From Kineosporiaceae bacterium (GTDB taxonomy: Bacteria > Actinomycetota > Actinomycetes > Actinomycetales > Kineosporiaceae): DNA of 35,986 bases. The stretch is taken from positions 1 through 35,986 of the forward strand of contig JAEUJN010000026.1 of the NCBI GenBank assembly GCA_016794595.1, written 5' to 3'. Each line of letters begins with the position of its first letter. The first letter of the stretch is position 1. Both the position numbers and the translations under genes were made by a program. This document shows, piece by piece, positions 16,621 through 27,038 of this stretch. The notes under the pieces are model-generated. The model saw nothing but the letters and a program-made list of their open reading frames with translations. It searched no databases and was not told the DNA's origin.

Positions 16621-16622
16621 CA

Positions 16623-17474
16623 ATGTCGAACGAGACCCCCGTGTCCCGGCGGGCGCTGATCGGCGCAGCCGTCGGGGCCGCGGCGCTGACGGCAGGGGTG
16701 GGCGTTGCGCCGGCATCCGCTGCCGTGGCGGACCTCAACGGGACATGGAAGCTCAACGGCAACGGCTATCTGGGCGACCTCGTCATCACCCACGACAAGA
16801 AATCGCCGAGCAGGTTCTCCGGCACCATGTACGGCGAGCAGGTGAACGGTGCCTACTCGGCGCTGCAGCGGACGTTCGTCATCTTCCGCGGGAACCCACG
16901 CAATTGGCTCGGCGACTTCAACCAGATCTTCGTCGGGCAGGTGTCTGCCACCGGTCAGTCGATGTCCGGCAGCTTCTTCGCCGTGACCGCGGCCTATGGC
17001 GCCTCGGCGCAACGGATCGAGTACTCCTTCGCCGCCCGGCGTGGTTCCAGTGCCCCGTCCATCCCGCCGGCACCGACCCACCCGGCAGGCCCGCCGAGCA
17101 TGGCCGGCAAGTACGACCTCCGCGGGACCATTCCGCTCCCTCCCCAGCCTGTCAGGTTGACCCTGAACGACACCGGCGGCGAACTGTGGGGTGATGTTCA
17201 CCCGGGCACCTTCGGGTGGTCCGAGGGATGGATCGCGGGACGCTACGCGGCAGCCAGCGGCGCTCTGTTCCTCACCGAGCACACGTTCTCCTGGCCGGGC
17301 GCGCTGTTCGTCGGCTCCACGGTGGAGGGGTGGGCTGGGCGGATCCAGGGCACGTACTACAAGTTCGAGCACATCACACCCCCGGCCAACGGCGGGGGCG
17401 TGAACAGTGGGGACCACCGACGAGACATCGGTCTGTGGGAGCCGATGGCCTACACCTGGTTCATCGACACGTGA
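16623..17474 (+). CDS. Tat-exported protein of unknown function with two related halves
   Basis: The 283-residue precursor begins with a twin-arginine signal: VSRRALIGAA, a hydrophobic core and a likely cleavage after APASAA (about residue 34). The mature part has two beta-rich halves. Each opens with a similar pattern, LNGTWKLNGNGYLGDLVITH and MAGKYDLRGTIPLPPQPVRL, followed by a stretch with Gly at equivalent places and an FxxxR/LTE-like strand, so an internal duplication is likely. A Pro/Ser linker (about 144-160) joins them. The Tat route suggests folding or cofactor insertion before export. No family was recognised. ATG 16623 follows GGAGGGG. Confidence 0.82.
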   Translation: MSNETPVSRRALIGAAVGAAALTAGVGVAPASAAVADLNGTWKLNGNGYLGDLVITHDKKSPSRFSGTMYGEQVNGAYSALQRTFVIFRGNPRNWLGDFNQIFVGQVSATGQSMSGSFFAVTAAYGASAQRIEYSFAARRGSSAPSIPPAPTHPAGPPSMAGKYDLRGTIPLPPQPVRLTLNDTGGELWGDVHPGTFGWSEGWIAGRYAAASGALFLTEHTFSWPGALFVGSTVEGWAGRIQGTYYKFEHITPPANGGGVNSGDHRRDIGLWEPMAYTWFIDT

Positions 17475-17479
17475 GGGCT

Positions 17480-17663
17480 CCGTTCGCCCGGGTGCGCTGA
17501 GCGCCGCCAGGTCGCGGACGTCGATCACCCGGTTCGCCAGGTCGGGATCGTCGGGGACCAGCACCGCGCCGTCAGCACCTGCTGGGACACTCTCCGATGA
17601 GTCAACGACTGGCACCACGCGGGCACCCGACGTCAGTCGACTCGCAGGTTTCGTGGTGGGCAC
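17480..17663 (-). pseudogene. Possible gene remnant beside the tRNA
   Basis: On the minus strand a frame from GTG 17663 reads through GADGAVLVPDDPDLANRVID and DVRDLAALSA with strong coding-type third-position bias over about 25 codons. It then runs into the 3' end of the Tat-exported protein gene, where it is only an antisense shadow. There is no good Shine-Dalgarno and no domain was recognised. It may be a fragment of a lost gene, or chance. Confidence 0.25.
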
Positions 17664-17692
17664 CCGACTCGGCTATCCTGGCCAGGCTTTAC

Positions 17693-17766
<74 letters not shown>

Positions 17767-18094
17767 CCCTGTAAGTGCACGTCAGAGGCCGGTTCTCGGG
17801 AGATCGAGAACCGGCCTCGAGATCGTCCGTTAGATCTTCGTCGGAACGAACCAGCCTGAACCGGCGTGGATGGCGGCGTACCTCGGCGGGCCGGTCGTTC
17901 GGCGATTGTCACCTCCTGACTCTCATCACATTCAAGATCGTTTGAATGGTGCGTGGCCTTGAACTGGGGCCCTGTGACCGCGGGGCCCGAATCTCGTGCA
18001 CTGGGGGCAGGGCTTGGATCCGGGGTCGCAGCCGGGGCGGTGTCTCCGTACGTGCGCACGATGAAGCCCTCCTCCGTGGGCTCACCAGTTCCCC
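17767..18094. other. Intergenic region after tRNA-Pro
   Basis: Apart from the terminator hairpin at 17785-17818, these 328 bases hold nothing convincing. A minus-strand frame from GTG 18059, with GGAGGAGGG seven bases before it, stays open for 103 codons. However, it runs through the terminator into the tRNA 3' end and lacks steady codon bias. No direct copy of the tRNA 3' end, as an integration event would leave, was seen. Confidence 0.55.
17785..17818 (+). terminator. Strong hairpin terminator after tRNA-Pro
   Basis: Perfect 14-base arms GAGGCCGGTTCTCG (17785-17798) and its complement (17805-17818) enclose a six-base loop, starting 18 bases after the tRNA. There is no T-run after it, as is common for actinobacterial terminators. 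Confidence 0.88.
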
Positions 18095-18736
18095 TCACCG
18101 GCCCCGCGGTCCGGACGCAGCCTCGAAGACGTGCCGCGAGACATTCACGGTGCCCCACTGCCACTGCGGGATCCGGTGGTGCGGGTCGAGGTCGTCGACC
18201 AACTCCCACCCGCTCGCGGTCAGCACGAGGCCGATCGGGTGCACCTCGCGACGGTCGGCGTCCTGGGCCCGCAGCCGCACCACGCCACGGCGGCGCACGG
18301 CCGCCGCCAACGCCGCCACCCGGGGATCGGCGACGTCCGGCGGGGCGGGCTCGAGCCGGAACCGGTGGCCGGCCAGGGACGCCGTGGCACGCACCGGGTC
18401 GGGCAACGACTCCAGCAGCTTGCTGCACGCCCGACGACCCGCCTCGGCCAGGCCGAGCGGCTCGAGTTCGACCGGACGGCGCGTCAGCAGGACGCCGAGC
18501 GCCTCGGCCTCGTCCACGGCCAGACCGGTGAGCCGGGTCCGGTAGTTGAAGCCGAGCTCGATCCCGCCGCCCCGCCCCGGGTGGACGAGCACCGGCAGAC
18601 CCGCCTCGCCGAGCGCGTCGACGTCACGCAGGATCGTCCGTTTGCTGACCTCGAGCTCGCGAGCCAGCTGCGCGCTGGTCAGTCGGCCCCGGTTCTGCAG
18701 CAGCAGGAGCATCTGGAGCAGCCTGGACGCTCGCAT
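18095..18736 (-). CDS. HTH-11/WYL-type transcription regulator
   Basis: A 213-residue YafY-like regulator. The N-terminal winged helix is clear (RLLQMLLLLQNRGRLTSAQLARELEVSKRTILRDVDAL, about 5-45), followed by PVLVHPGRGGGIELGFNYRTRL. A WYL-like sensing part (about 130-200) carries VRLRAQDADRREVHPIGLVLTASGWELVDD. The full WYL triad is not obvious, so this is a variant. ATG 18736 has GGAG five bases before it, preferred over GTG 18742. It diverges from the SRPBCC gene across a perfect palindrome, so it probably represses itself and that operon. The ligand is unknown. Confidence 0.87.
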   Translation of the reverse strand: MRASRLLQMLLLLQNRGRLTSAQLARELEVSKRTILRDVDALGEAGLPVLVHPGRGGGIELGFNYRTRLTGLAVDEAEALGVLLTRRPVELEPLGLAEAGRRACSKLLESLPDPVRATASLAGHRFRLEPAPPDVADPRVAALAAAVRRRGVVRLRAQDADRREVHPIGLVLTASGWELVDDLDPHHRIPQWQWGTVNVSRHVFEAASGPRGR

Positions 18737-18757
18737 CGGCACTCCGACGTCCGACCA

Positions 18758-18780
18758 AAGATGACAGGAGACGTCATCTT
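18758..18780. promoter_or_regulatory. Palindromic operator between WYL regulator and SRPBCC gene
   Basis: Perfect eight-base arms AAGATGAC (18758-18765) and GTCATCTT (18773-18780) flank a seven-base spacer. The site is 21 bases before the regulator's ATG and 37 bases before the SRPBCC ATG, where it would overlap both promoters. Binding by the neighbouring regulator is inferred from position. Confidence 0.7.
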
Positions 18781-18817
18781 ACGGCTGCTACGTTCCGCGC
18801 CGGAAGGGAGCAGACAG

Positions 18818-19243
18818 ATGAGGCACTACGAGGTACGCCGGCATATCGCCGCCGAGCCGGCTGTGGTCTGGCAGACCCTGACCGACCCGGCCGCGCTGAT
18901 CGCTGCCGGCACCGGGATCGAACGCATCGACGGTGCGATCGCTCCCGGCGAGCGGTTCACGCTCTGGTCCACAGCCGCCCCGGGACGCGGGTTCAGGACC
19001 CGGGTCACCGAACTCACAGCCCCCTCCTCGATGGAGTGGACCGGCGGCATGCCCGCCGGCCTCTTCCGGGGGGTCCGCCGCTTCGCCCTCTCCCCCGCGC
19101 GCGGGGGCACCGACTTCCACATGCGCGAGGAGTTCACCGGCCTGATGCTGCCCCTCATCTGGCGCACGATGCCCGATCTGCAACCGTCGTTCGAGGCGTT
19201 CGCCGACGGACTGGCCCGAGCCAGCGAGGCGGCGGTCCGATGA
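18818..19243 (+). CDS. SRPBCC-family (START-like) small protein
   Basis: A 141-residue protein of the Bet v1/START-like fold, which encloses a hydrophobic ligand pocket. The typical opening is RHIAAEPAVVWQTLTDPAALIA, the middle has VTELTAPSSMEWTGGMPAGLFRGVRRFALSP, and the end is a long C-terminal helix (MPDLQPSFEAFADGLARASE). Ligand or enzyme activity cannot be told. GGGAG lies seven bases before ATG 18818. Its stop overlaps the next start (ATGA), so it is co-translated with the small unknown gene. Probably repressed by the divergent WYL regulator. Confidence 0.87.
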   Translation: MRHYEVRRHIAAEPAVVWQTLTDPAALIAAGTGIERIDGAIAPGERFTLWSTAAPGRGFRTRVTELTAPSSMEWTGGMPAGLFRGVRRFALSPARGGTDFHMREEFTGLMLPLIWRTMPDLQPSFEAFADGLARASEAAVR

Positions 19244-19656
19244 ACCAGGTGACCTACGGCGACGGCACCCAGGCAGACCCGTGGCTGCTGGAGACCCCGT
19301 CGCGCAGCTCCACCTACTCCGCGTGGCGCGACGAGACCGCCGAGCCGCCAGCGCTCGTCGTCCAGGTCGGCACCACGCGGCTCTCCTACCACCTGCGAGC
19401 CCTGGACGACGCCCTCGCGATGTTGCGCGAGCACGGTGACTGGATGCCCCTGGGCAACGCCGACGAGGGCAAACCGGTCAAGGACGGCACACTCGAGGCC
19501 TGGGCGCGGGATGCGGGCAATCCGGTCGGCGGCTACTACGGCCTGCGCAAGGGCTACCGGGGCCGGTTCGCCAACTACGTCACGCCGATCCTCGAACTGC
19601 TCGGGCAGGTCGAACTCGAACACGGGGCACGCAACAACCGGGTCCGTGCGGTCTGA
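19240..19656 (+). CDS. Small conserved protein of unknown function (DUF6855-like)
   Basis: A 138-residue soluble protein. It contains well-marked blocks, GDGTQADPWLLETP, RDETAEPPALVVQVGTTRL, LREHGDWMPLGNADEGKP, GTLEAWARDAGNPVGGYYGL and RNNRVRAV. I associate these with a small uncharacterised family often annotated as DUF6855; the name is from memory. The family is found next to WYL regulators and SRPBCC genes, as here. The Gly/Trp/Arg-rich pattern hints at a binding module, but no catalytic motif is seen. It overlaps the SRPBCC gene by four bases. Confidence 0.75.
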   Translation: MNQVTYGDGTQADPWLLETPSRSSTYSAWRDETAEPPALVVQVGTTRLSYHLRALDDALAMLREHGDWMPLGNADEGKPVKDGTLEAWARDAGNPVGGYYGLRKGYRGRFANYVTPILELLGQVELEHGARNNRVRAV

Positions 19657-19740
19657 GGTCGTCACCCCTCGGACGACGTCACCCACCCTTGCGGCGGGTG
19701 CTGCCGTTCACGAGGAGTCCGTGGGCGGACTCCTGGCGGA

Positions 19741-20082
19741 TCACCCGGCGGCCACGCACCCCACACAGGTGCGTGCCGTCGGCCTGGCCTCGAGCCGGGC
19801 GCTCGCGATCGCCTGTCCGCATCGCTCACAGACGCCGTAGCTCCCGTCGTCCAGTCGCTGCAGTGCCTCGGCGAGCTCCGCCAGGTGGCTGCGTGCCTGC
19901 CGCGCCAGGGCGGCGACCTGGGCGCGCTCGAACGCGATGGTCGCACCCTCGGGGTCGTGCTCGTCGTCCGCATTGGCGTCGCGCGTCGCCGCCACCACCT
20001 CGTCGAACGCGCCGGTGAGGTCCTCGAGGCGCCGGAGCGCCTGCTCCCGCTCCGCCTCGAGCAGCTCACGCGCCCCGTCCAT
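19741..20082 (-). CDS. DksA/TraR-type zinc finger protein
   Basis: A 113-residue protein with a long N-terminal helical hairpin (about 1-75, ending ALQRLDDGSYG) and a zinc finger C-x2-C-x17-C-x2-C (CERC to CVGC). This is the DksA/TraR layout, in which the coiled coil enters the RNA polymerase secondary channel. The usual two acidic residues at the coiled-coil tip are present in an acidic stretch (NADDEHDPEG). Whether it responds to ppGpp is not visible. ATG 20082 has no strong Shine-Dalgarno. It converges with the SRPBCC operon. Confidence 0.87.
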   Translation of the reverse strand: MDGARELLEAEREQALRRLEDLTGAFDEVVAATRDANADDEHDPEGATIAFERAQVAALARQARSHLAELAEALQRLDDGSYGVCERCGQAIASARLEARPTARTCVGCVAAG

Positions 20083-20253
20083 CGCGTCATGGTGCCATCA
20101 CACGCTCAGCGCACGGTGCGCGCTGCACGGCGTCCCCGACCACAACCCTGAGCAGGGCCCGTGAACAGGCCCGCCGCGGGTCAGGGGTCCTTCAGGGGGC
20201 GGCCAGGGACGGCGCCTGATCCGCTGGGCGCCTGCGCTGACGACAGTGGAGTC

Positions 20254-20853
20254 ATGACAACGACCGAGACCCCCGCCCTCCCCACGACCGGCACTGCAGC
20301 CTCCGGCGAGCAGCCGTCCTGGGGCACCGCCCCCGCCACTACCACCACGGCGACCGGCACCGACCACCCCGCCGCCCCCAGCGGCACGACCTTCGCCCCG
20401 CCGCCCTTCGCACCCGCACAGCCCCCGCGGCCGGTGACCCCGCCCGCAGCTCGGTTCTTCGAGACGATCCGCCGCTCCGGCGTGACCCGGACCGACCGGG
20501 GCTCCGGCCGCATGGTCGCCGGCGTCGCGGGTGGCCTGGCCCGCCGCTGGGACCTCGACCCGATCGTCGTCCGCGTCGCCTTCATCGTGCTGACGTTCCT
20601 CGGCGGTCTCGGGGTCTCCCTCTACGGCCTGGGCTGGCTCTTCCTGCCCCAGTCCGACGGCCGCATCCACGCCCAGCAACTCCTCACCGGCCGCATCACC
20701 GTCGGCTTCATCGGCGCCCTGCTGGCCACGCTCGCGGTCACCGACGGCGTCGCCCCGCTGATCGTCGCTGCGGTCGCGGTGACGTTCATCGTCCTGCTCG
20801 TCCGCAACCGCCGCGCTCACACCCCCACCGGCACCACGGTGGGCGCCCTCTGA
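20254..20853 (+). CDS. PspC-domain membrane protein
   Basis: A 199-residue protein. Residues 1-65 are a Pro/Thr/Ala-rich disordered tail. The PspC domain follows (about 75-135): RSGVTRTDRGSGRMVAGVAGGLARRWDLDPIVVRVAF, then two membrane segments with GLGWLFLPQ. A further pair of hydrophobic segments spans about 145-185. PspC proteins sense membrane stress or anchor partners in the phage-shock response; in actinobacteria they also form parts of two-component sensors. There is no kinase domain here. ATG 20254 has GGAG just before it. It ends at a strong hairpin shared with the convergent gene. Confidence 0.88.
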   Translation: MTTTETPALPTTGTAASGEQPSWGTAPATTTTATGTDHPAAPSGTTFAPPPFAPAQPPRPVTPPAARFFETIRRSGVTRTDRGSGRMVAGVAGGLARRWDLDPIVVRVAFIVLTFLGGLGVSLYGLGWLFLPQSDGRIHAQQLLTGRITVGFIGALLATLAVTDGVAPLIVAAVAVTFIVLLVRNRRAHTPTGTTVGAL

Positions 20854-20873
20854 CCCGCCCACTCGACCGCGCG

Positions 20874-20910
20874 CTCAGGGCGCGAGAGCACCGAGCTCTC
20901 GTGCCCTGAG
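20874..20910. terminator. Hairpin terminator between convergent genes
   Basis: Sixteen-base arms (20874-20889 and 20895-20910) pair except for one position, with a five-base loop ACCGA. The site starts 20 bases after the PspC stop and can serve both it and the convergent TetR-ACT-GNAT gene. Confidence 0.85.
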
Positions 20911-21028
20911 CCATGGCCGGAGGACGCACCGGGTGGGGCGTGTCGTGCACCGTCGCACAGTGTCAGCGAGCGAACAGTTCTCCGACGGGAAGTCCGGTTT
21001 CCTGGCTGAGCTGGCCCCGCCGAGTGCC

Positions 21029-22723
21029 TCAGCCGGCAGGGTCAGCGGTGTCCTGCTCGCCGACGGGCAGCCGGGCACGCATCGACAGCACCCCGGCCTC
21101 CATGGTGCGTTCCCAGGAGAGGCCCGGGGCCTCGAGTACTCGCAGCATCGCGGAGTTGTCCGCCAGCACGGTCGCCACCACCTCGACGAAACCGAGCCGT
21201 TCGGCGAACTCGACCATGTGGCGCATCAGCCGGGTCCCGATCCCCCGCCCGTGGTAGGCGTCCTCCACGATCATGGCCAGCTCGGCGGCCCGCACTCCCG
21301 TGGGCGCGTCGGGAAAGACGTTGCCCAGGGCGACGATCACGCCGTCCTCGCTCATGACGACCAGGGTCGCCCCGCGGTGGCCACCGGTGAGCCGGCGCAG
21401 GTTCACGTCGCGCCACTCGCTGACCGGGGTGAAGTACCGCTGGTAGCGGCTGTGCTCGGAGCAGCGCTCGTGCATCGCGGCCACGGCGTCGGCGTCCTCG
21501 GGTCGGGCCAGGCGGATCCACACCGTCACCCCGCCGGCGATGGGCTCCACCCAGCCGAGAGCATCGGCGTCCCCCTGCGCGCTGGAGATCGCGGCCGCCA
21601 GCCGCAGCAACGCCGACGCCCGGGTCTTCTCCGCGCGGGCGAAGGGTGCCCAATCCCGATGCAGCACAACGTGTCTCTCCGGGGTCCATTGCAGCCGCAA
21701 CACGCCGACCGTGTCGTCCTGGCCGGCCGCGGCCGGTTCGACCTCGAACCGGTCGGCCTCGATCAGCGCCGCAGCGGCCAGCGGAGCGGACCCGGGGTTC
21801 GTGACCAGCTCGGCCGCGCCGTCGAGCACCCGGGTGGGCAGGTCCTCGGCGTCCTCGGGGTTGCCCTCGGTGACCCGCGCGTCCCGCCCGGCCGACATCG
21901 CAGCAGCGATCAGCTCGGACGACGTCACCTGCTCCGGGGCGGTCAGCGCCAGGTCGATGGTCCGGTGGTCCTGGGTGCCGCTGAGCACCCAGGACGCCGT
22001 GACGTCCACGGCCAGGGTGTTCAGCGCGCGGATGAGCCTGGCCAAACTGCCCGGACCCGAGGGGATCTCGACCCGCAGTCGCCAGGGTTGGGGCGCGGGG
22101 TGGTGCGGCTGCACGAACAGGTCAGGGGGTGCCACCGCTCCCCCGATCCGTGCCATCAGCGCGTTCCACTCACGCTGGGTCGGCCGCCGCTCCACCAGCG
22201 GGTCGACCATCGCCAGCCCCACCGACAGTGCGAGCGCGAAGTGCGCGAACGCGTCGTCGTCCACGCCGGCCTCGAGCCCACCGGAGCGGCGCAGCTGGTC
22301 GGTGACCGTGCGCACGTTGACCCACCGGGAACGCAGCCGCTGCGACTCCGACGCCCGCACCTCGGCGTTTCGGTGCGAGCGGAGGATTGCCTCGAGTTCG
22401 AGCGGGCTCCAGCTGCGTTCCGGATCGGCGAAGATCTCACCGATCGCCTCCAGCAGCACCGCCATCGGCGGGCTGCGGTCGGGGTGCCCGGCGGCATCGG
22501 CCAGCCGGTCGGCGGCCTGCGACCGCGCCCTGGCGGACACGACGCTCGCGAACAGCTCCGCGCGGCCGCCGGTGAGCCGCTTGACGGTGTGCGCGCTCAC
22601 CCCGGCCCGTTCGGCCACCATGGGCAGCCTCGTGCCGCCGTACCCGCGCTCGGCGAACAACTCTGCCGCGGCGTCCACGATCTGGGTGCGCAGCCTCTCC
22701 TCCCGCTCGGCATCCTTCGTCAT
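21029..22723 (-). CDS. TetR-ACT-GNAT fusion protein, putative regulated acetyltransferase
   Basis: A 564-residue protein with an unusual domain order. Residues 8-55 form a TetR-type HTH (AAAELFAERGYGGTRLPMVAERAGVSAHTVKRLTGG), followed by a TetR-like helical part to about 200. Residues 214-288 look like an ACT domain (LRVEIPSGPGSLARLIRALN), which often binds amino acids. After a spacer (295-395) comes a GNAT domain (400-548) with CSEHSRYQRYFTP and the acetyl-CoA loop YHGRGIGTRLM. The SRYxRYF block resembles lysine acetyltransferases of the Pat type; E481 (AAELAMIV) is a likely base. ATG 22723 was chosen because it opens the HTH. One polypeptide may thus combine DNA binding, amino acid sensing and protein acetylation. 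Confidence 0.85.
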   Translation of the reverse strand: MTKDAEREERLRTQIVDAAAELFAERGYGGTRLPMVAERAGVSAHTVKRLTGGRAELFASVVSARARSQAADRLADAAGHPDRSPPMAVLLEAIGEIFADPERSWSPLELEAILRSHRNAEVRASESQRLRSRWVNVRTVTDQLRRSGGLEAGVDDDAFAHFALALSVGLAMVDPLVERRPTQREWNALMARIGGAVAPPDLFVQPHHPAPQPWRLRVEIPSGPGSLARLIRALNTLAVDVTASWVLSGTQDHRTIDLALTAPEQVTSSELIAAAMSAGRDARVTEGNPEDAEDLPTRVLDGAAELVTNPGSAPLAAAALIEADRFEVEPAAAGQDDTVGVLRLQWTPERHVVLHRDWAPFARAEKTRASALLRLAAAISSAQGDADALGWVEPIAGGVTVWIRLARPEDADAVAAMHERCSEHSRYQRYFTPVSEWRDVNLRRLTGGHRGATLVVMSEDGVIVALGNVFPDAPTGVRAAELAMIVEDAYHGRGIGTRLMRHMVEFAERLGFVEVVATVLADNSAMLRVLEAPGLSWERTMEAGVLSMRARLPVGEQDTADPAG

Positions 22724-22793
22724 GGCGGTCCTGCCTTCCGGGGCTGAGAGGCGGCGTTGGTCCACCGTAGGGCTGCTGATCTCACCGGTCTCC

Positions 22794-26171
<3,378 letters not shown>

Positions 26172-26295
26172 GGCCTCAGTGCAGCACACCCCTCCGACAG
26201 AGCGCGCCACGGCATGGCCGGCGCACCGGGACCCGGGGAATCCCAGCAGCCACAACGGTTTCATCCACACCATTGACCCCACGAGTGGGCGCGTC

Positions 26296-26967
26296 TCACT
26301 CGTTGCCTGCCCCACCACCCTGGCCGTGGTCGGCGAACAGCTCGATGGTGGCGGCGATCTCCTCCTCGGAGAGGATCACCGGGCCCCCGATCGCCAGCGA
26401 CAGGTGGTACTGCATCGCCAGCGTCTCGACCTCCACGGCCAGCCACTGCGCCCGCTCGAGCGTGGCGCCGGTCGCGATGAGGCCGTGATTGGCCAGCAGG
26501 CAACAGGTTCGCCCCTCCAGCGCCGCCAGGGCGTTGCGCGAGAGCTGCTCGGTGCCGAAGGTGGCGAAGTCGGCGCACCGGATGGTCGGGCCGCCGGCCG
26601 CCGCGATCATGTAGTGGACGGCGGGGATCTCGCGCCGGGTGCACGCCAGCACCGTCGCGTAGGTCGAGTGCGCATGGACGACGGCCCCGACCTCCGGCCT
26701 GCTGCGCAGGATGTCGAGATGGAAACGCCACTCCGAGGAGGGTTTCAGCGGTCCCTCCCAGGTGCCGTACTCCCCCTCGACCGGCATCGAGGCGATGTCC
26801 CGTGCCGCCATCCGGTCGTACGGCACCCCGGAGGGGGTGATCAGCATCCGGTCCCCGAACCGGACGGAGATGTTGCCGGAGGTGCCCTGGTTGATCCCGG
26901 AGGCGTTCATCCAGCGGCAGGCCTCGACCAGCTGCCGGCGCAGCCCGCCCTCGTCATCGGCGCTCAC
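26296..26967 (-). CDS. Class II aldolase/adducin-family protein (FucA-like)
   Basis: A 223-residue protein with the zinc site of class II sugar-phosphate aldolases: the HxH pair in VVHAHSTYA, a distal His in LLANHGL, and the acidic catalytic residue in LKPSSEWRFH. The phosphate-binding loop NQGTSGNISVR is near the N-terminus. It resembles L-fuculose-phosphate aldolase and methylthioribulose dehydratase; the sugar cannot be told apart here. GTG 26967 has AGGGA eight bases before it. It lies 124 bases before the SNF2 gene and 71 bases after phaC on the same strand. Confidence 0.88.
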   Translation of the reverse strand: MSADDEGGLRRQLVEACRWMNASGINQGTSGNISVRFGDRMLITPSGVPYDRMAARDIASMPVEGEYGTWEGPLKPSSEWRFHLDILRSRPEVGAVVHAHSTYATVLACTRREIPAVHYMIAAAGGPTIRCADFATFGTEQLSRNALAALEGRTCCLLANHGLIATGATLERAQWLAVEVETLAMQYHLSLAIGGPVILSEEEIAATIELFADHGQGGGAGNE

Positions 26968-27038
26968 CAGCGGATCCCTTCGTCGCGGGGTTCGTCAGGG
27001 GCATGATCCTGCAGGTCACCCCCTCGGGATCCCTGCCG

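Noticed and set aside
17920-17945. Sequence similar to a CRP site (TGTGA-N6-TCAGG) on the minus strand
   Set aside because: One half matches but the other does not, and no minus-strand gene follows within a useful distance.
26972-27032. Seven-base inverted repeat GGATCCC/GGGATCC between phaC and the aldolase gene
   Set aside because: Short arms 47 bases apart are expected by chance in this composition.
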